From NCBI GenBank assembly GCA_013697955.1, contig JACCVV010000039.1, forward strand, positions 1 to 39,931: a stretch of 39,931 nt of DNA, read 5' to 3'. Positions 25,379 through 31,396 of this stretch are shown piece by piece; positions within the stretch are counted from its first letter, which is position 1; the number at the start of each line of letters is the position of its first letter. This DNA comes from Tatlockia sp. (GTDB lineage: Bacteria; Pseudomonadota; Gammaproteobacteria; Legionellales; Legionellaceae). The position numbers and the translations under genes are program-made. The notes beneath the pieces were generated by a model, which saw only the letters and a list, made by a program, of their open reading frames with translations, was not told the origin of the DNA and ran no database searches.

Positions 25379-25595
25379 GGCGAGACTCGCTTAGGTTTTT
25401 AAGTTCCACACCATCAAGCCATACCAGCTTTTCTGCGGGCTTAGTTTGTCGTGCACGCACAACCTGGGCTTTTTGCTGACTTTGGGTCGGCTGCAACAGG
25501 GACTGCTTCGCGACCTGGTTTTGATGCATCTGCTTTTGATGATGTGACCCGATGCCGGACAGAACAAAAAAGGCCGCAATTAGGATATAAATCAT
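25371..25595 (-). CDS. Small bitopic membrane protein of the transfer operon
   Basis: The 74-residue product has one N-terminal hydrophobic helix ('MIYILIAAFFVLSGIGS') and a Gln/Lys-rich tail that ends 'LVWLDGVELKNLSESRHA'. Its stop overlaps the start of the TIGR03759 gene by 8 bp and it begins 10 bp after the previous gene, so it is an integral part of the operon. An alternative frame (25391-25579) is a shadow. I do not recognise a family; position suggests an accessory inner-membrane factor. Confidence 0.55.
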   Translation of the reverse strand: MIYILIAAFFVLSGIGSHHQKQMHQNQVAKQSLLQPTQSQQKAQVVRARQTKPAEKLVWLDGVELKNLSESRHA

Positions 25596-25605
25596 GGGCT
25601 ACTCC

Positions 25606-26268
25606 TTATCCTATATGCTCGTGAGTCAGTAGAACGCGTTCTTTGTTAGCGTTTTCAAGCTCCACATGCTGCTTTGAGTAATCAAGACGAACGATTTTCC
25701 AGCCAGCAAGGGAGTCGCCCTTCTCTAAGGGAACGGTTTTAAAATCATAGCTAATGCTTGCGACAGGGACTTGTTGAATGGAATCCACACTGACAATCTT
25801 AAAAGGCAGACTCTCAGCTTTTAAGTATTTAAGGGGCGCTTTTGCTAAACCCAAATGGCTCACGACCTCTTTGATAGAGTCTAATTGACTACTTAGGGTA
25901 GATTCTGTGTGATTCATTGTTTGAGTCAGTGTCTGGTTAAGGGATTCAGAGTCAACCGATTTTAGTTTTTCGATACGTCTGGTAAGTTGATTAATCTGGT
26001 CTGCAATAGTAGTCAAATCCGTTTTAGGGGTAGGTTTATTAACAACTTCTTGCAAACCGCTTATCAGGGTTTGTAAGGTATTTAAACGAGCCACCACCAA
26101 GGTTGTATTTTTATCCTCTTGACCCTTAGAGGCTGTATCGACTTTGGATAAATTTAAGGCTATCAAAGTGCTTGCAATAGCCGTTAAACCTAAGACAGCA
26201 CCAAAAATTGCTTTGGATTGGTGTATACGAAAGAAATCCTTATAGCGCAAAAGGGCTAGATTTTTCAT
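25606..26268 (-). CDS. Bitopic coiled-coil membrane protein of the transfer operon
   Basis: This 220-residue protein has a cytoplasmic basic start ('RYKDFFRIHQSK'), a transmembrane helix (about residues 21-41) and a periplasmic coiled coil (about 45-135, with 'LTTIADQINQLTRRIEKLKS'). The C-terminal domain (about 150-220) is short and strand-rich, with 'SLAGWKIVRLDYSKQHVELE' and 'RVLLTHEHIG'. This last portion resembles small beta domains found in pilus-assembly or secretion linkers (PilP-like), but that is only a structural impression. It overlaps the PilL gene by 4 bp. Confidence 0.6.
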   Translation of the reverse strand: MKNLALLRYKDFFRIHQSKAIFGAVLGLTAIASTLIALNLSKVDTASKGQEDKNTTLVVARLNTLQTLISGLQEVVNKPTPKTDLTTIADQINQLTRRIEKLKSVDSESLNQTLTQTMNHTESTLSSQLDSIKEVVSHLGLAKAPLKYLKAESLPFKIVSVDSIQQVPVASISYDFKTVPLEKGDSLAGWKIVRLDYSKQHVELENANKERVLLTHEHIG

Positions 26269-26726
26269 GCTTTAGTTCCTTTGGATTGGGTTAGTAGTTG
26301 GGCGTATTGGGCTTTGAGTTTGAAACTTACCTTGCGATGCAGTGGGTCTTGCAGTAATGAAAAAACTTGCTGCCCTACTAATACTTCAAGGCCGTCCTGA
26401 ACGGTCAGTGGGCCTAAGTTGCGCACCACTTGCGGAAGCGGTTGTTGCAAGACTTCTTTAAGAGGCTGTGGCAGGTTCGCATCCTCTGCGAGTGTGAAAC
26501 CAGAGTATTGCAACCAAAAGGACAATGCCTCGCCCACCGTGTGGATTTGTTGGGGGAAATGAATTTGTTGTACAGTTAATAAGGGATTAACCTGAGAGGC
26601 CAAAGGCTTATTGTCAACCGTGGCGTAGCGGTTAATTTGGGTGACATTGGCAGCCATTACCGAGGTGGAAAATGCGACCACCACTAAGCCAATCTGCACA
26701 CTTTTTACTACTTTTTCTACTTTCAC
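26265..26726 (-). CDS. pilL: PilL N-terminal domain protein (TIGR03748/TcpQ-like)
   Basis: The product has 153 residues with a signal peptide (to about residue 25). The mature part contains 'QIHTVGEALSFWLQYSGFTL', 'LPQPLKEVLQQPLPQVVRNL' and 'GPLTVQDGLEVLVGQQVFSL', which is the PilL N-terminal domain found at the start of ICE transfer regions (TIGR03748). It is related to TcpQ/STN-like domains that bind peptidoglycan or secretin. It is the first gene of the T4SS block after the regulators and the TraT-like gene. It is shorter than PilL of other elements but contains the whole domain. Confidence 0.8.
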   Translation of the reverse strand: MKVEKVVKSVQIGLVVVAFSTSVMAANVTQINRYATVDNKPLASQVNPLLTVQQIHFPQQIHTVGEALSFWLQYSGFTLAEDANLPQPLKEVLQQPLPQVVRNLGPLTVQDGLEVLVGQQVFSLLQDPLHRKVSFKLKAQYAQLLTQSKGTKA

Positions 26727-26793
26727 GGTAAAGCTCTCCTGGCAGACATTAAAAATGCCTGCAATTTAATCAATTAAGTTGTTTGAGAAATTC

Positions 26794-27546
26794 TTAAAAA
26801 ATGCCGGACAACGTCTTTATTAACCCTTGCTCTAAAGCAGGTCTCGCTTGTGCAAAGGACAGATTGACCCTGTCAGCATTTGAAACAATCCGGGTTCGAT
26901 AACGTTGATAGTGCGACTCCTTTGTTGAGGTTTGGTAAGACGCTGAAGAATTGCCATTGGCAAGGGCGGCACTAAACTGCTCATGAACTCTAACGCCTGC
27001 GCCAACCCGCTCTGATAATTGTAAATCCGTAATCATTGTATAATTTACAGCCTTAACCAGGGAGTCCGCAGCAAGACCAATAAGACCGCCGGCAATACCA
27101 CCTGCAAGGGCTGTCGTGCCATTGCCACTTAGCGCACCAAAAGCCGCTCCAGTTCCTGCCCCTGCAAGGGCTGAACCATAGCCGCCGCCTAGTGCACTTT
27201 GACTTGCTGATTTACTCATCTTGCCGACTTTAAGAATATTGGCCTGGAGAAGATAGTGTGCTCTAGCAGGATTATTAACTACTTGATAACCCCGTTGTTC
27301 CAAAGCACTCTTTAGTCCCTTATCAATGCTAAATTGCTCTTGGGAGGTATTTTTTACAGACAGGTAAATCGTTTTTTGATTAGAGGATACGGGATCTAGA
27401 AAAATGGTTTGGCTTAGTCTGGTATCTGATTCCAAAGTACGATGCTCAATAGCAGTTTGAGTTGCAGCGCAACTTGCAAGAAGAACCACAGCCCCTGCAG
27501 CTGCTGTGGTTTGAAACGTTTGTTTTATTGTTGTTATTGGTTTCAT
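26794..27546 (-). CDS. traT: TraT-like surface-exclusion / serum-resistance lipoprotein
   Basis: This 250-residue lipoprotein has lipobox L-A-S-C (Cys26). The order of motifs follows F-plasmid TraT along its length: 'HRTLESDTRLSQTIFLDPVS', 'LSVKNTSQEQF', 'GYQVVNNPARAHYLLQANIL', the Gly/Ala-rich central hairpin (about residues 118-160), 'VNYTMITDLQLSERVGAGVR', 'YQRYRTRIVSNADRVNLSF'. TraT lies in the outer membrane, blocks mating between identical donors and can protect against complement. It sits between the regulators and pilL, so it would be expressed with the transfer genes. Its presence in a GI-type element is notable. Confidence 0.9.
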   Translation of the reverse strand: MKPITTIKQTFQTTAAAGAVVLLASCAATQTAIEHRTLESDTRLSQTIFLDPVSSNQKTIYLSVKNTSQEQFSIDKGLKSALEQRGYQVVNNPARAHYLLQANILKVGKMSKSASQSALGGGYGSALAGAGTGAAFGALSGNGTTALAGGIAGGLIGLAADSLVKAVNYTMITDLQLSERVGAGVRVHEQFSAALANGNSSASYQTSTKESHYQRYRTRIVSNADRVNLSFAQARPALEQGLIKTLSGIF

Positions 27547-27551
27547 TCTCG

Positions 27552-27971
27552 TTAATCCTTTATTAGTAAGTTTTTTAAAGCAACGCGCTCTATAAGGGTC
27601 AAGTCACCCTTAAGTCTTACCAAATCGCCAATAAAAGGGGCTACCTTGGGCGCTAAATAGCTACAACGCTCTGGATTTGCTCGCACTTTCTCTAACTCCA
27701 TTTTTGCCTCATTCAATGACAGTTGGGCATAGTGGATTTTTTGGTGTTCAATCTGACCAGCTGCCACATGCACATGAGAGGAAGCGATAAATACCTCTCC
27801 AGAACAGTTATGCGCTTTGCTTTGTTGGGCAAATTCTTTAATATTTCTGGCACTGCGTTCACACTCACGGGCAATCTCGTGTAAATCAGGGGTTATGGCT
27901 GCAAAGGAGACGGCTGGGATTAAAAACCCCGCAAAGAGCAGTGGTAATGTAGCGTTTAAGAATGGTTTCAT
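27552..27971 (-). CDS. Secreted protein of unknown function, lvr/tra junction
   Basis: This 139-residue protein has a signal peptide (cleavage near 'FLIPAVSFA') and a helical mature part with three cysteines ('RECERSARN', 'AHNCSGEVF', 'PERCSYLAP') and several histidines. It lies 9 bp after the csrA-like gene and 5 bp before the traT-like gene, so it is in one transcriptional unit with both. No family is recognised. A periplasmic role in transfer is suggested only by position. Confidence 0.6.
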   Translation of the reverse strand: MKPFLNATLPLLFAGFLIPAVSFAAITPDLHEIARECERSARNIKEFAQQSKAHNCSGEVFIASSHVHVAAGQIEHQKIHYAQLSLNEAKMELEKVRANPERCSYLAPKVAPFIGDLVRLKGDLTLIERVALKNLLIKD

Positions 27972-27980
27972 TAGTTGTCC

Positions 27981-28205
27981 TTAATGGGATTGAACTGGTT
28001 TTGCATTAGTAGTCGATAACGACATCTTATCGCTTTGATTTTGTTCCGTTTGAATACGTTGGTAGATTTCGTCTCGATGGACTGACACCTCTTTTGGTGC
28101 ATTAATACCTAAACGCACCTGATTTCCTTTTACACCCAAAATAGTGATATCAACGTCATCACCAACAATGATTGCTTCACCTATTCGTCTTGTTAAAATT
28201 AACAT
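27981..28205 (-). CDS. lvrC: CsrA paralogue of the ICE (LvrC/CsrT)
   Basis: The 74-residue product is nearly identical in its core to CsrA, a dimeric RNA-binding translational regulator that recognises GGA motifs. It begins '[20 protein letters not shown]' and continues '[20 protein letters not shown]', then '[11 protein letters not shown]'. RNA-contact residues L4 and R44 are retained. A Ser/Thr/Asn-rich tail of about 15 residues follows, unlike the short tail of chromosomal CsrA. Legionella ICEs are known to carry such csrA-like genes (lvrC/csrT) next to lvrA and lvrB. Here the gene ends the lvr cluster and directly precedes the transfer genes, whose messages are the likely targets. Confidence 0.95.
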   Translation of the reverse strand: MLILTRRIGEAIIVGDDVDITILGVKGNQVRLGINAPKEVSVHRDEIYQRIQTEQNQSDKMSLSTTNAKPVQSH

Positions 28206-28229
28206 GTTCAGTTTTCCTTATGGTTTTGA

Positions 28230-28430
28230 TTAATGAGTCGTTTGGGTAAATTGTTCTTTTTGAATTTCATACAGCAAATAATCACAGGCTTGAAACGCTT
28301 TTGCAGAAGTGAGATTCAAGGACTGGTCTAGGTTTTCCTGATAACAAAGGGCTAAGTTTTGCGCGCAATCCCACAGTAAATCCAATAACTCTTCCCTGTT
28401 AAACGTTTTAATTTGCGCCATTGCATTCAT
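28230..28430 (-). CDS. lvrB: LvrB-like small protein
   Basis: This 66-residue, probably all-helical protein begins at an ATG that overlaps the lvrA stop (ATGA), with aggag 7 bp upstream. It contains 'EELLDLLWDCAQNLALCYQE' and 'SAKAFQACDYLLYEIQKEQF'. I name it from its position between lvrA and the csrA-like gene, the order known from Legionella lvr clusters, and its size fits LvrB. No DNA-binding motif is obvious. It may act with its neighbours as a regulator or replication accessory. Confidence 0.7.
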   Translation of the reverse strand: MNAMAQIKTFNREELLDLLWDCAQNLALCYQENLDQSLNLTSAKAFQACDYLLYEIQKEQFTQTTH

Positions 28431-29119
28431 AGTAAAGCTCCTAGTTTTAGTTTCATTTGTTGTAAATAGTGGTTAGCTACTTCCTTACTGGCAGGCTTTG
28501 GCATCTTTACCAGCCCTTTTGCTTCCGGTAATTCATGACCTTGCTTAATTAAATCGCAGACCTGCTCATAAGCCTTTTTAAAGAGGGTGAACGTTTCCTG
28601 TTCTGACTCTCTTTCCCAAAAATCCACTGGCAGCTTCGTTGCAATTAATCTTATGACTTGATGGCTGAAATGGGGACGTGTGGAGTAAGCGGAATTTTTA
28701 ATTTCCTGATAGGCATTCTTTATTGAGGGCAACTTCAAATCCTCATAAAAAGCTAGGCACAGTGCTCTAAACTGAATGGAGTTAGGTGGAAACTCACTAA
28801 ACTCACCTGTCTTTGCAGCAGTCTTTTTCATTCGCTCTAAACCACTCTTCAATGCGATTGGAGTAAGGTCGCTTAAGTTTTCAAGCCAGGTTCCACCCGT
28901 CTCACTATCTGAAACTCCCCACTTCTTAATAAAAAGCGGTCCATAAATGCGCGTCAATTGATCCCATAACCACTCAATATGATGAACCCCTACCTTCGTG
29001 GTTGTAGGTTTCACCCCTGACTGGGAAGAGGGCATCAGGTGAGATTGGGTTGGGATTATGTTTGCGCACTGTTTCCAGGGCTGCTTCGTAAGAATTGTCT
29101 TTAGGGGATGAACGCTCAT
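28427..29119 (-). CDS. lvrA: LvrA-like protein (phage replication protein P-like)
   Basis: I place the start at the ATG at 29119, which has an excellent ribosome-binding site (aaggag, 8 bp); the frame is open to 29191 but those codons look non-native. The 230-residue product has 'EWLWDQLTRIYGPLFIKKWG', 'LKSGLERMKKTAAKTGEFSE' and 'FPPNSIQFRALCLAFYEDLK', resembling replication protein P-like/helicase-loader domains of phages. It overlaps lvrR by 146 bp in another frame, so its ribosome-binding site lies inside lvrR. Position and order match Legionella lvrA. The biochemical role is inferred. Confidence 0.75.
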   Translation of the reverse strand: MSVHPLKTILTKQPWKQCANIIPTQSHLMPSSQSGVKPTTTKVGVHHIEWLWDQLTRIYGPLFIKKWGVSDSETGGTWLENLSDLTPIALKSGLERMKKTAAKTGEFSEFPPNSIQFRALCLAFYEDLKLPSIKNAYQEIKNSAYSTRPHFSHQVIRLIATKLPVDFWERESEQETFTLFKKAYEQVCDLIKQGHELPEAKGLVKMPKPASKEVANHYLQQMKLKLGALL

Positions 29120-29939
29120 TGTTTCTACTCCTTGCGAATTGTGTGTAGTGTTGTTTTTGCTGCTGTTTATGATGTAAATAATCGTTTGCACGCTCTAACC
29201 ACATCAAAAATACGGGGTTAAAGTCTTCCCACTGGTAGTTGTTTTCCAGGTTGTAGCTAATGAATTTTTGAATTTCTTCCGGGTCTTGGGCTTGAGTGAA
29301 GCCTCGACTTAATGCCAGAGCGATGCTATCCTGGCTGGGCTTAAAATCAGGCGATATCGGTTGTTTTCGAGCAGCAGACTCATCGCCCTGTGGTGTTAGT
29401 TTGTTAAGTTTGTTAGTTATATAAATATTCTTTACAGGGGTTTTTCCGTTCATCCCTGCGGACACCTTCGTGATGTCAACCTCCTCAAAGTACAGGTCTG
29501 ATTCAGAGCTAAGGTCAGGTGATATAAGGCTTTTATCCTCTTTTTCTGTGATCAATGCCCTTTCCATAACCCCGTACACTTCTTTTGGCACGCAAAAATA
29601 GGCGTAAATTTGTGGCATATTTATGAACTGAACTTTTAACTTCTGCCCTACGCTAATTAGCTTGAAATCATTAGGGCAGCTTTTTTGGATTGTTCTTAAA
29701 TAGGAACGGATAGTTTCAATTTTAGGAATACCAGCGCCTTTTCGACCCGGGGCGTGATCGACTGCCATTAATATAGCAAGATCACGAGAGGAAAGGTCTT
29801 CAACGATGCCTGTCGCTGGATCAGCTCTGGTAATTAATAGCTGGATTAATTTGCTAGAGGTATAGGGTAAGCCTTGAAAGGAGTGCTCTATCGCTTCTCT
29901 TGCCCTATTATATTGTTTGATGTCTTCCACGATTAGCAC
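28974..29939 (-). CDS. lvrR: LvrR-like replication/regulatory protein with DnaT-like C-terminus
   Basis: From a GTG at 29939 (aaagg 4 bp before it) the product has 321 residues. The N-terminal part (about 1-120) looks like a winged-helix DNA-binding domain ('LSSRDLAILMAVDH', 'IETIRSYLRTIQKSC'). A disordered middle follows, then 'FKPSQDSIALALSRGF' and 'YNLENNYQWEDFNPVFLMWL', which is the pattern of the DnaT primosome domain. The tail is Arg/Ser/Asn-rich. This layout is typical of phage or plasmid replication initiator-like proteins. As the first gene of the lvr cluster it corresponds in position to Legionella lvrR; identity with the described regulator is likely but not proven. Confidence 0.65.
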   Translation of the reverse strand: MLIVEDIKQYNRAREAIEHSFQGLPYTSSKLIQLLITRADPATGIVEDLSSRDLAILMAVDHAPGRKGAGIPKIETIRSYLRTIQKSCPNDFKLISVGQKLKVQFINMPQIYAYFCVPKEVYGVMERALITEKEDKSLISPDLSSESDLYFEEVDITKVSAGMNGKTPVKNIYITNKLNKLTPQGDESAARKQPISPDFKPSQDSIALALSRGFTQAQDPEEIQKFISYNLENNYQWEDFNPVFLMWLERANDYLHHKQQQKQHYTQFARSRNNERSSPKDNSYEAALETVRKHNPNPISPDALFPVRGETYNHEGRGSSY

Positions 29940-30325
29940 TAGCCTTTGTAGTATGTTTATAAATGTAAACTATAACACTTTATATTTATAAACTATAGTA
30001 CTTTATTTTTATCATATGTCAATATTTATGAATCTCTAGTTTGTAATCCGATTGGAAAGAAATTTCTCATTATTAATAAGGGGAAAATTTAATTTTCGCC
30101 GTCCACAATATGTTGGCAGGGATCAGTGATATATTTTTATGCTTGAAATCCAAGCATAATGTAATTGAGTGTTGGCATAGAATTTTTTACAATTTTTACC
30201 TGCCAGCAATTATTTATGGATTCCAGATTTTTCTGAGATACTAACGATGTAGTAAATATTGATATTATTAACAATATGCTTTATTTTTATAAACAAAATA
30301 CTTTTTTATTAATGTAGAGAAATTA
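29940..30325. promoter_or_regulatory. Divergent control region between lvrR and the double-HTH repressor gene
   Basis: This AT-rich 386-bp stretch has no gene. On the minus strand TTGACA (30017-30022) and TACTAT (29995-30000), 16 bp apart, form a likely lvrR promoter. Other contents are the tandem 23-bp repeats listed separately, a hairpin with 8-bp arms (30138-30145/30151-30158, loop aaatc), and a weak plus-strand promoter candidate TTATTA-17-TATAAA (30265-30293) in front of the repressor gene. The latter overlaps a sequence similar to the repeats (about 30281-30311). No terminator is seen. Confidence 0.5.
29967..30012. repeat. Two exactly adjacent 23-bp direct repeats over the lvrR promoter
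   Basis: 29967-29989 and 29990-30012 are head-to-tail copies (core AAACTATA..ACTTTAT) differing at 3 of 23 positions. The second copy covers the putative -10 box of the lvrR promoter and the first lies at the expected transcription start. A diverged third copy (AAACAAAATACTTT) begins at 30291, just upstream of the repressor gene. They look like operators for a repressor; iterons are an alternative. Confidence 0.7.
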
Positions 30326-30706
30326 GTGTCCATCGAAAGTCCAAGTGATCAAATAAAACAAAAAATAAAAGAAACTGGAATTAAACAAGTCCACCTTGCT
30401 AAAAAGCTAGGAATTTCTCCACAACATCTCAATACTATTCTTTCCAAAAATCAAGAAAATAGCCAATATATGCCTAAGATAGCTGAAATTTTGGGTTTGG
30501 AACAACCAAATGTAGAGAAATTAGTGTCCATCGAAAGTCCAAGTGATCAAATAAAACAAAAAATAAAAGAAACTGGAATTAAACAAGTCCATCTTGCCAA
30601 AAAGCTAGGAATTTCCCCACAACATCTCAATGAGATTCTTTCTAAGAATCAAGATAACAGCCAATATATCCCTAAATTAGCTAAAATTTTGGGTTTTGAA
30701 CAACCT
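30311..30706 (+). repeat. 198-bp tandem in-frame duplication
   Basis: Copy 1 (30311-30508) and copy 2 (from 30509) start with the same 'aatgtagagaaattagtgtc' and run in parallel for about 195 bp, with a modest number of substitutions, mostly in the second half. The duplicated unit includes the ribosome-binding region and GTG start of the gene, so in copy 2 that leader is translated as the linker between the two HTH domains. Confidence 0.9.
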
Positions 30707-31123
30707 ATCGTTGAATTAGATAATATAAAAAATATCCCCATCCTCTCTGAACCGTATCTAAAATTCTTGTCAGAGGGATCAATTTCATTTGAAGATCTAA
30801 ACCACATTGTTTTTAAATCATGGCCATCAATAATTAAAGAAGATTATTATTTTTTTGGGTATGAACTTAGGGAAAATTTAAATTCTGAAATAATTAAAAA
30901 CGATTTATTAATTTTTAGCACTTATATACCGTGTGATATAACAAGGAAAATTGGCATCGCCTTTATAAATGACATGATGTTGATTTTTACTGGTAAACTA
31001 AAATATAATCAAAAAATCATAGTCATTTATAATGAACATAAAAGCTTTGAATTTAAAATCGGAGATCAACTGCTAGGAACTGCAGTTTATTTAGAAAGAA
31101 ATATAGAAAAATGGACAAAATGA
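30326..31123 (+). CDS. Repressor-like protein with two tandem Xre HTH domains and a degenerate S24-type tail
   Basis: This 265-residue protein starts with GTG. Residues 1-66 and 67-132 are two copies of one Xre helix-turn-helix ('IKQVHLAKKLGISPQHLN' in each). At the DNA level the unit is an exact 198-bp head-to-tail duplication with later point changes. The remainder (about 140-265) has the outline of a LexA/CI S24 domain ('FFGYELREN', 'KNDLLIFSTYIPCD', 'IGDQLLGTAVYLE'), but the catalytic Ser-Lys pair seems missing, so no RecA-driven self-cleavage is expected. It is divergent from lvrR and probably controls that promoter. The ATGA overlap with the next gene implies coupling. Confidence 0.75.
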   Translation: MSIESPSDQIKQKIKETGIKQVHLAKKLGISPQHLNTILSKNQENSQYMPKIAEILGLEQPNVEKLVSIESPSDQIKQKIKETGIKQVHLAKKLGISPQHLNEILSKNQDNSQYIPKLAKILGFEQPIVELDNIKNIPILSEPYLKFLSEGSISFEDLNHIVFKSWPSIIKEDYYFFGYELRENLNSEIIKNDLLIFSTYIPCDITRKIGIAFINDMMLIFTGKLKYNQKIIVIYNEHKSFEFKIGDQLLGTAVYLERNIEKWTK

Positions 31124-31317
31124 CAACTAAAAATATTAAAAATGTGCCTCATGATCTTTTACCAATAATACGAGATATTAGTGATCAGATAACGCTCTTA
31201 CGCAATGTAAAAAGTGCTAATGATTACAAAAAATTACTTGACGCTGCTAAAAACAATGTGTTTTTAGTGGAGCAATATTTACTCAATTTAGACAAAGAAG
31301 CTCAAGAACAAAAATAA
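31120..31317 (+). CDS. Small helical protein coupled to the double-HTH repressor
   Basis: I choose the ATG at 31120, which overlaps the repressor stop as ATGA; an earlier in-frame ATG at 31111 would add three residues. The 65-residue product is hydrophilic and helical, with 'LLPIIRDISDQITLLRNVKS' and 'DAAKNNVFLVEQYLLNLDKE'. No family is recognised. Coupling to the repressor suggests an anti-repressor or cofactor, as in phage immunity loci, but that is inference. Confidence 0.6.
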   Translation: MTTKNIKNVPHDLLPIIRDISDQITLLRNVKSANDYKKLLDAAKNNVFLVEQYLLNLDKEAQEQK

Positions 31318-31396
31318 CCTAAGATTTAAAAATTTAGAGAAGAGTAGTTACCTAAAACTGAGCTGAGGTGAATCAACTTTATTATGATTTGATTGT

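Noticed and set aside
29120-29191. Longer lvrA reading frame
   Set aside because: The added codons have no ribosome-binding site, while the ATG at 29119 has aaggag at good spacing.
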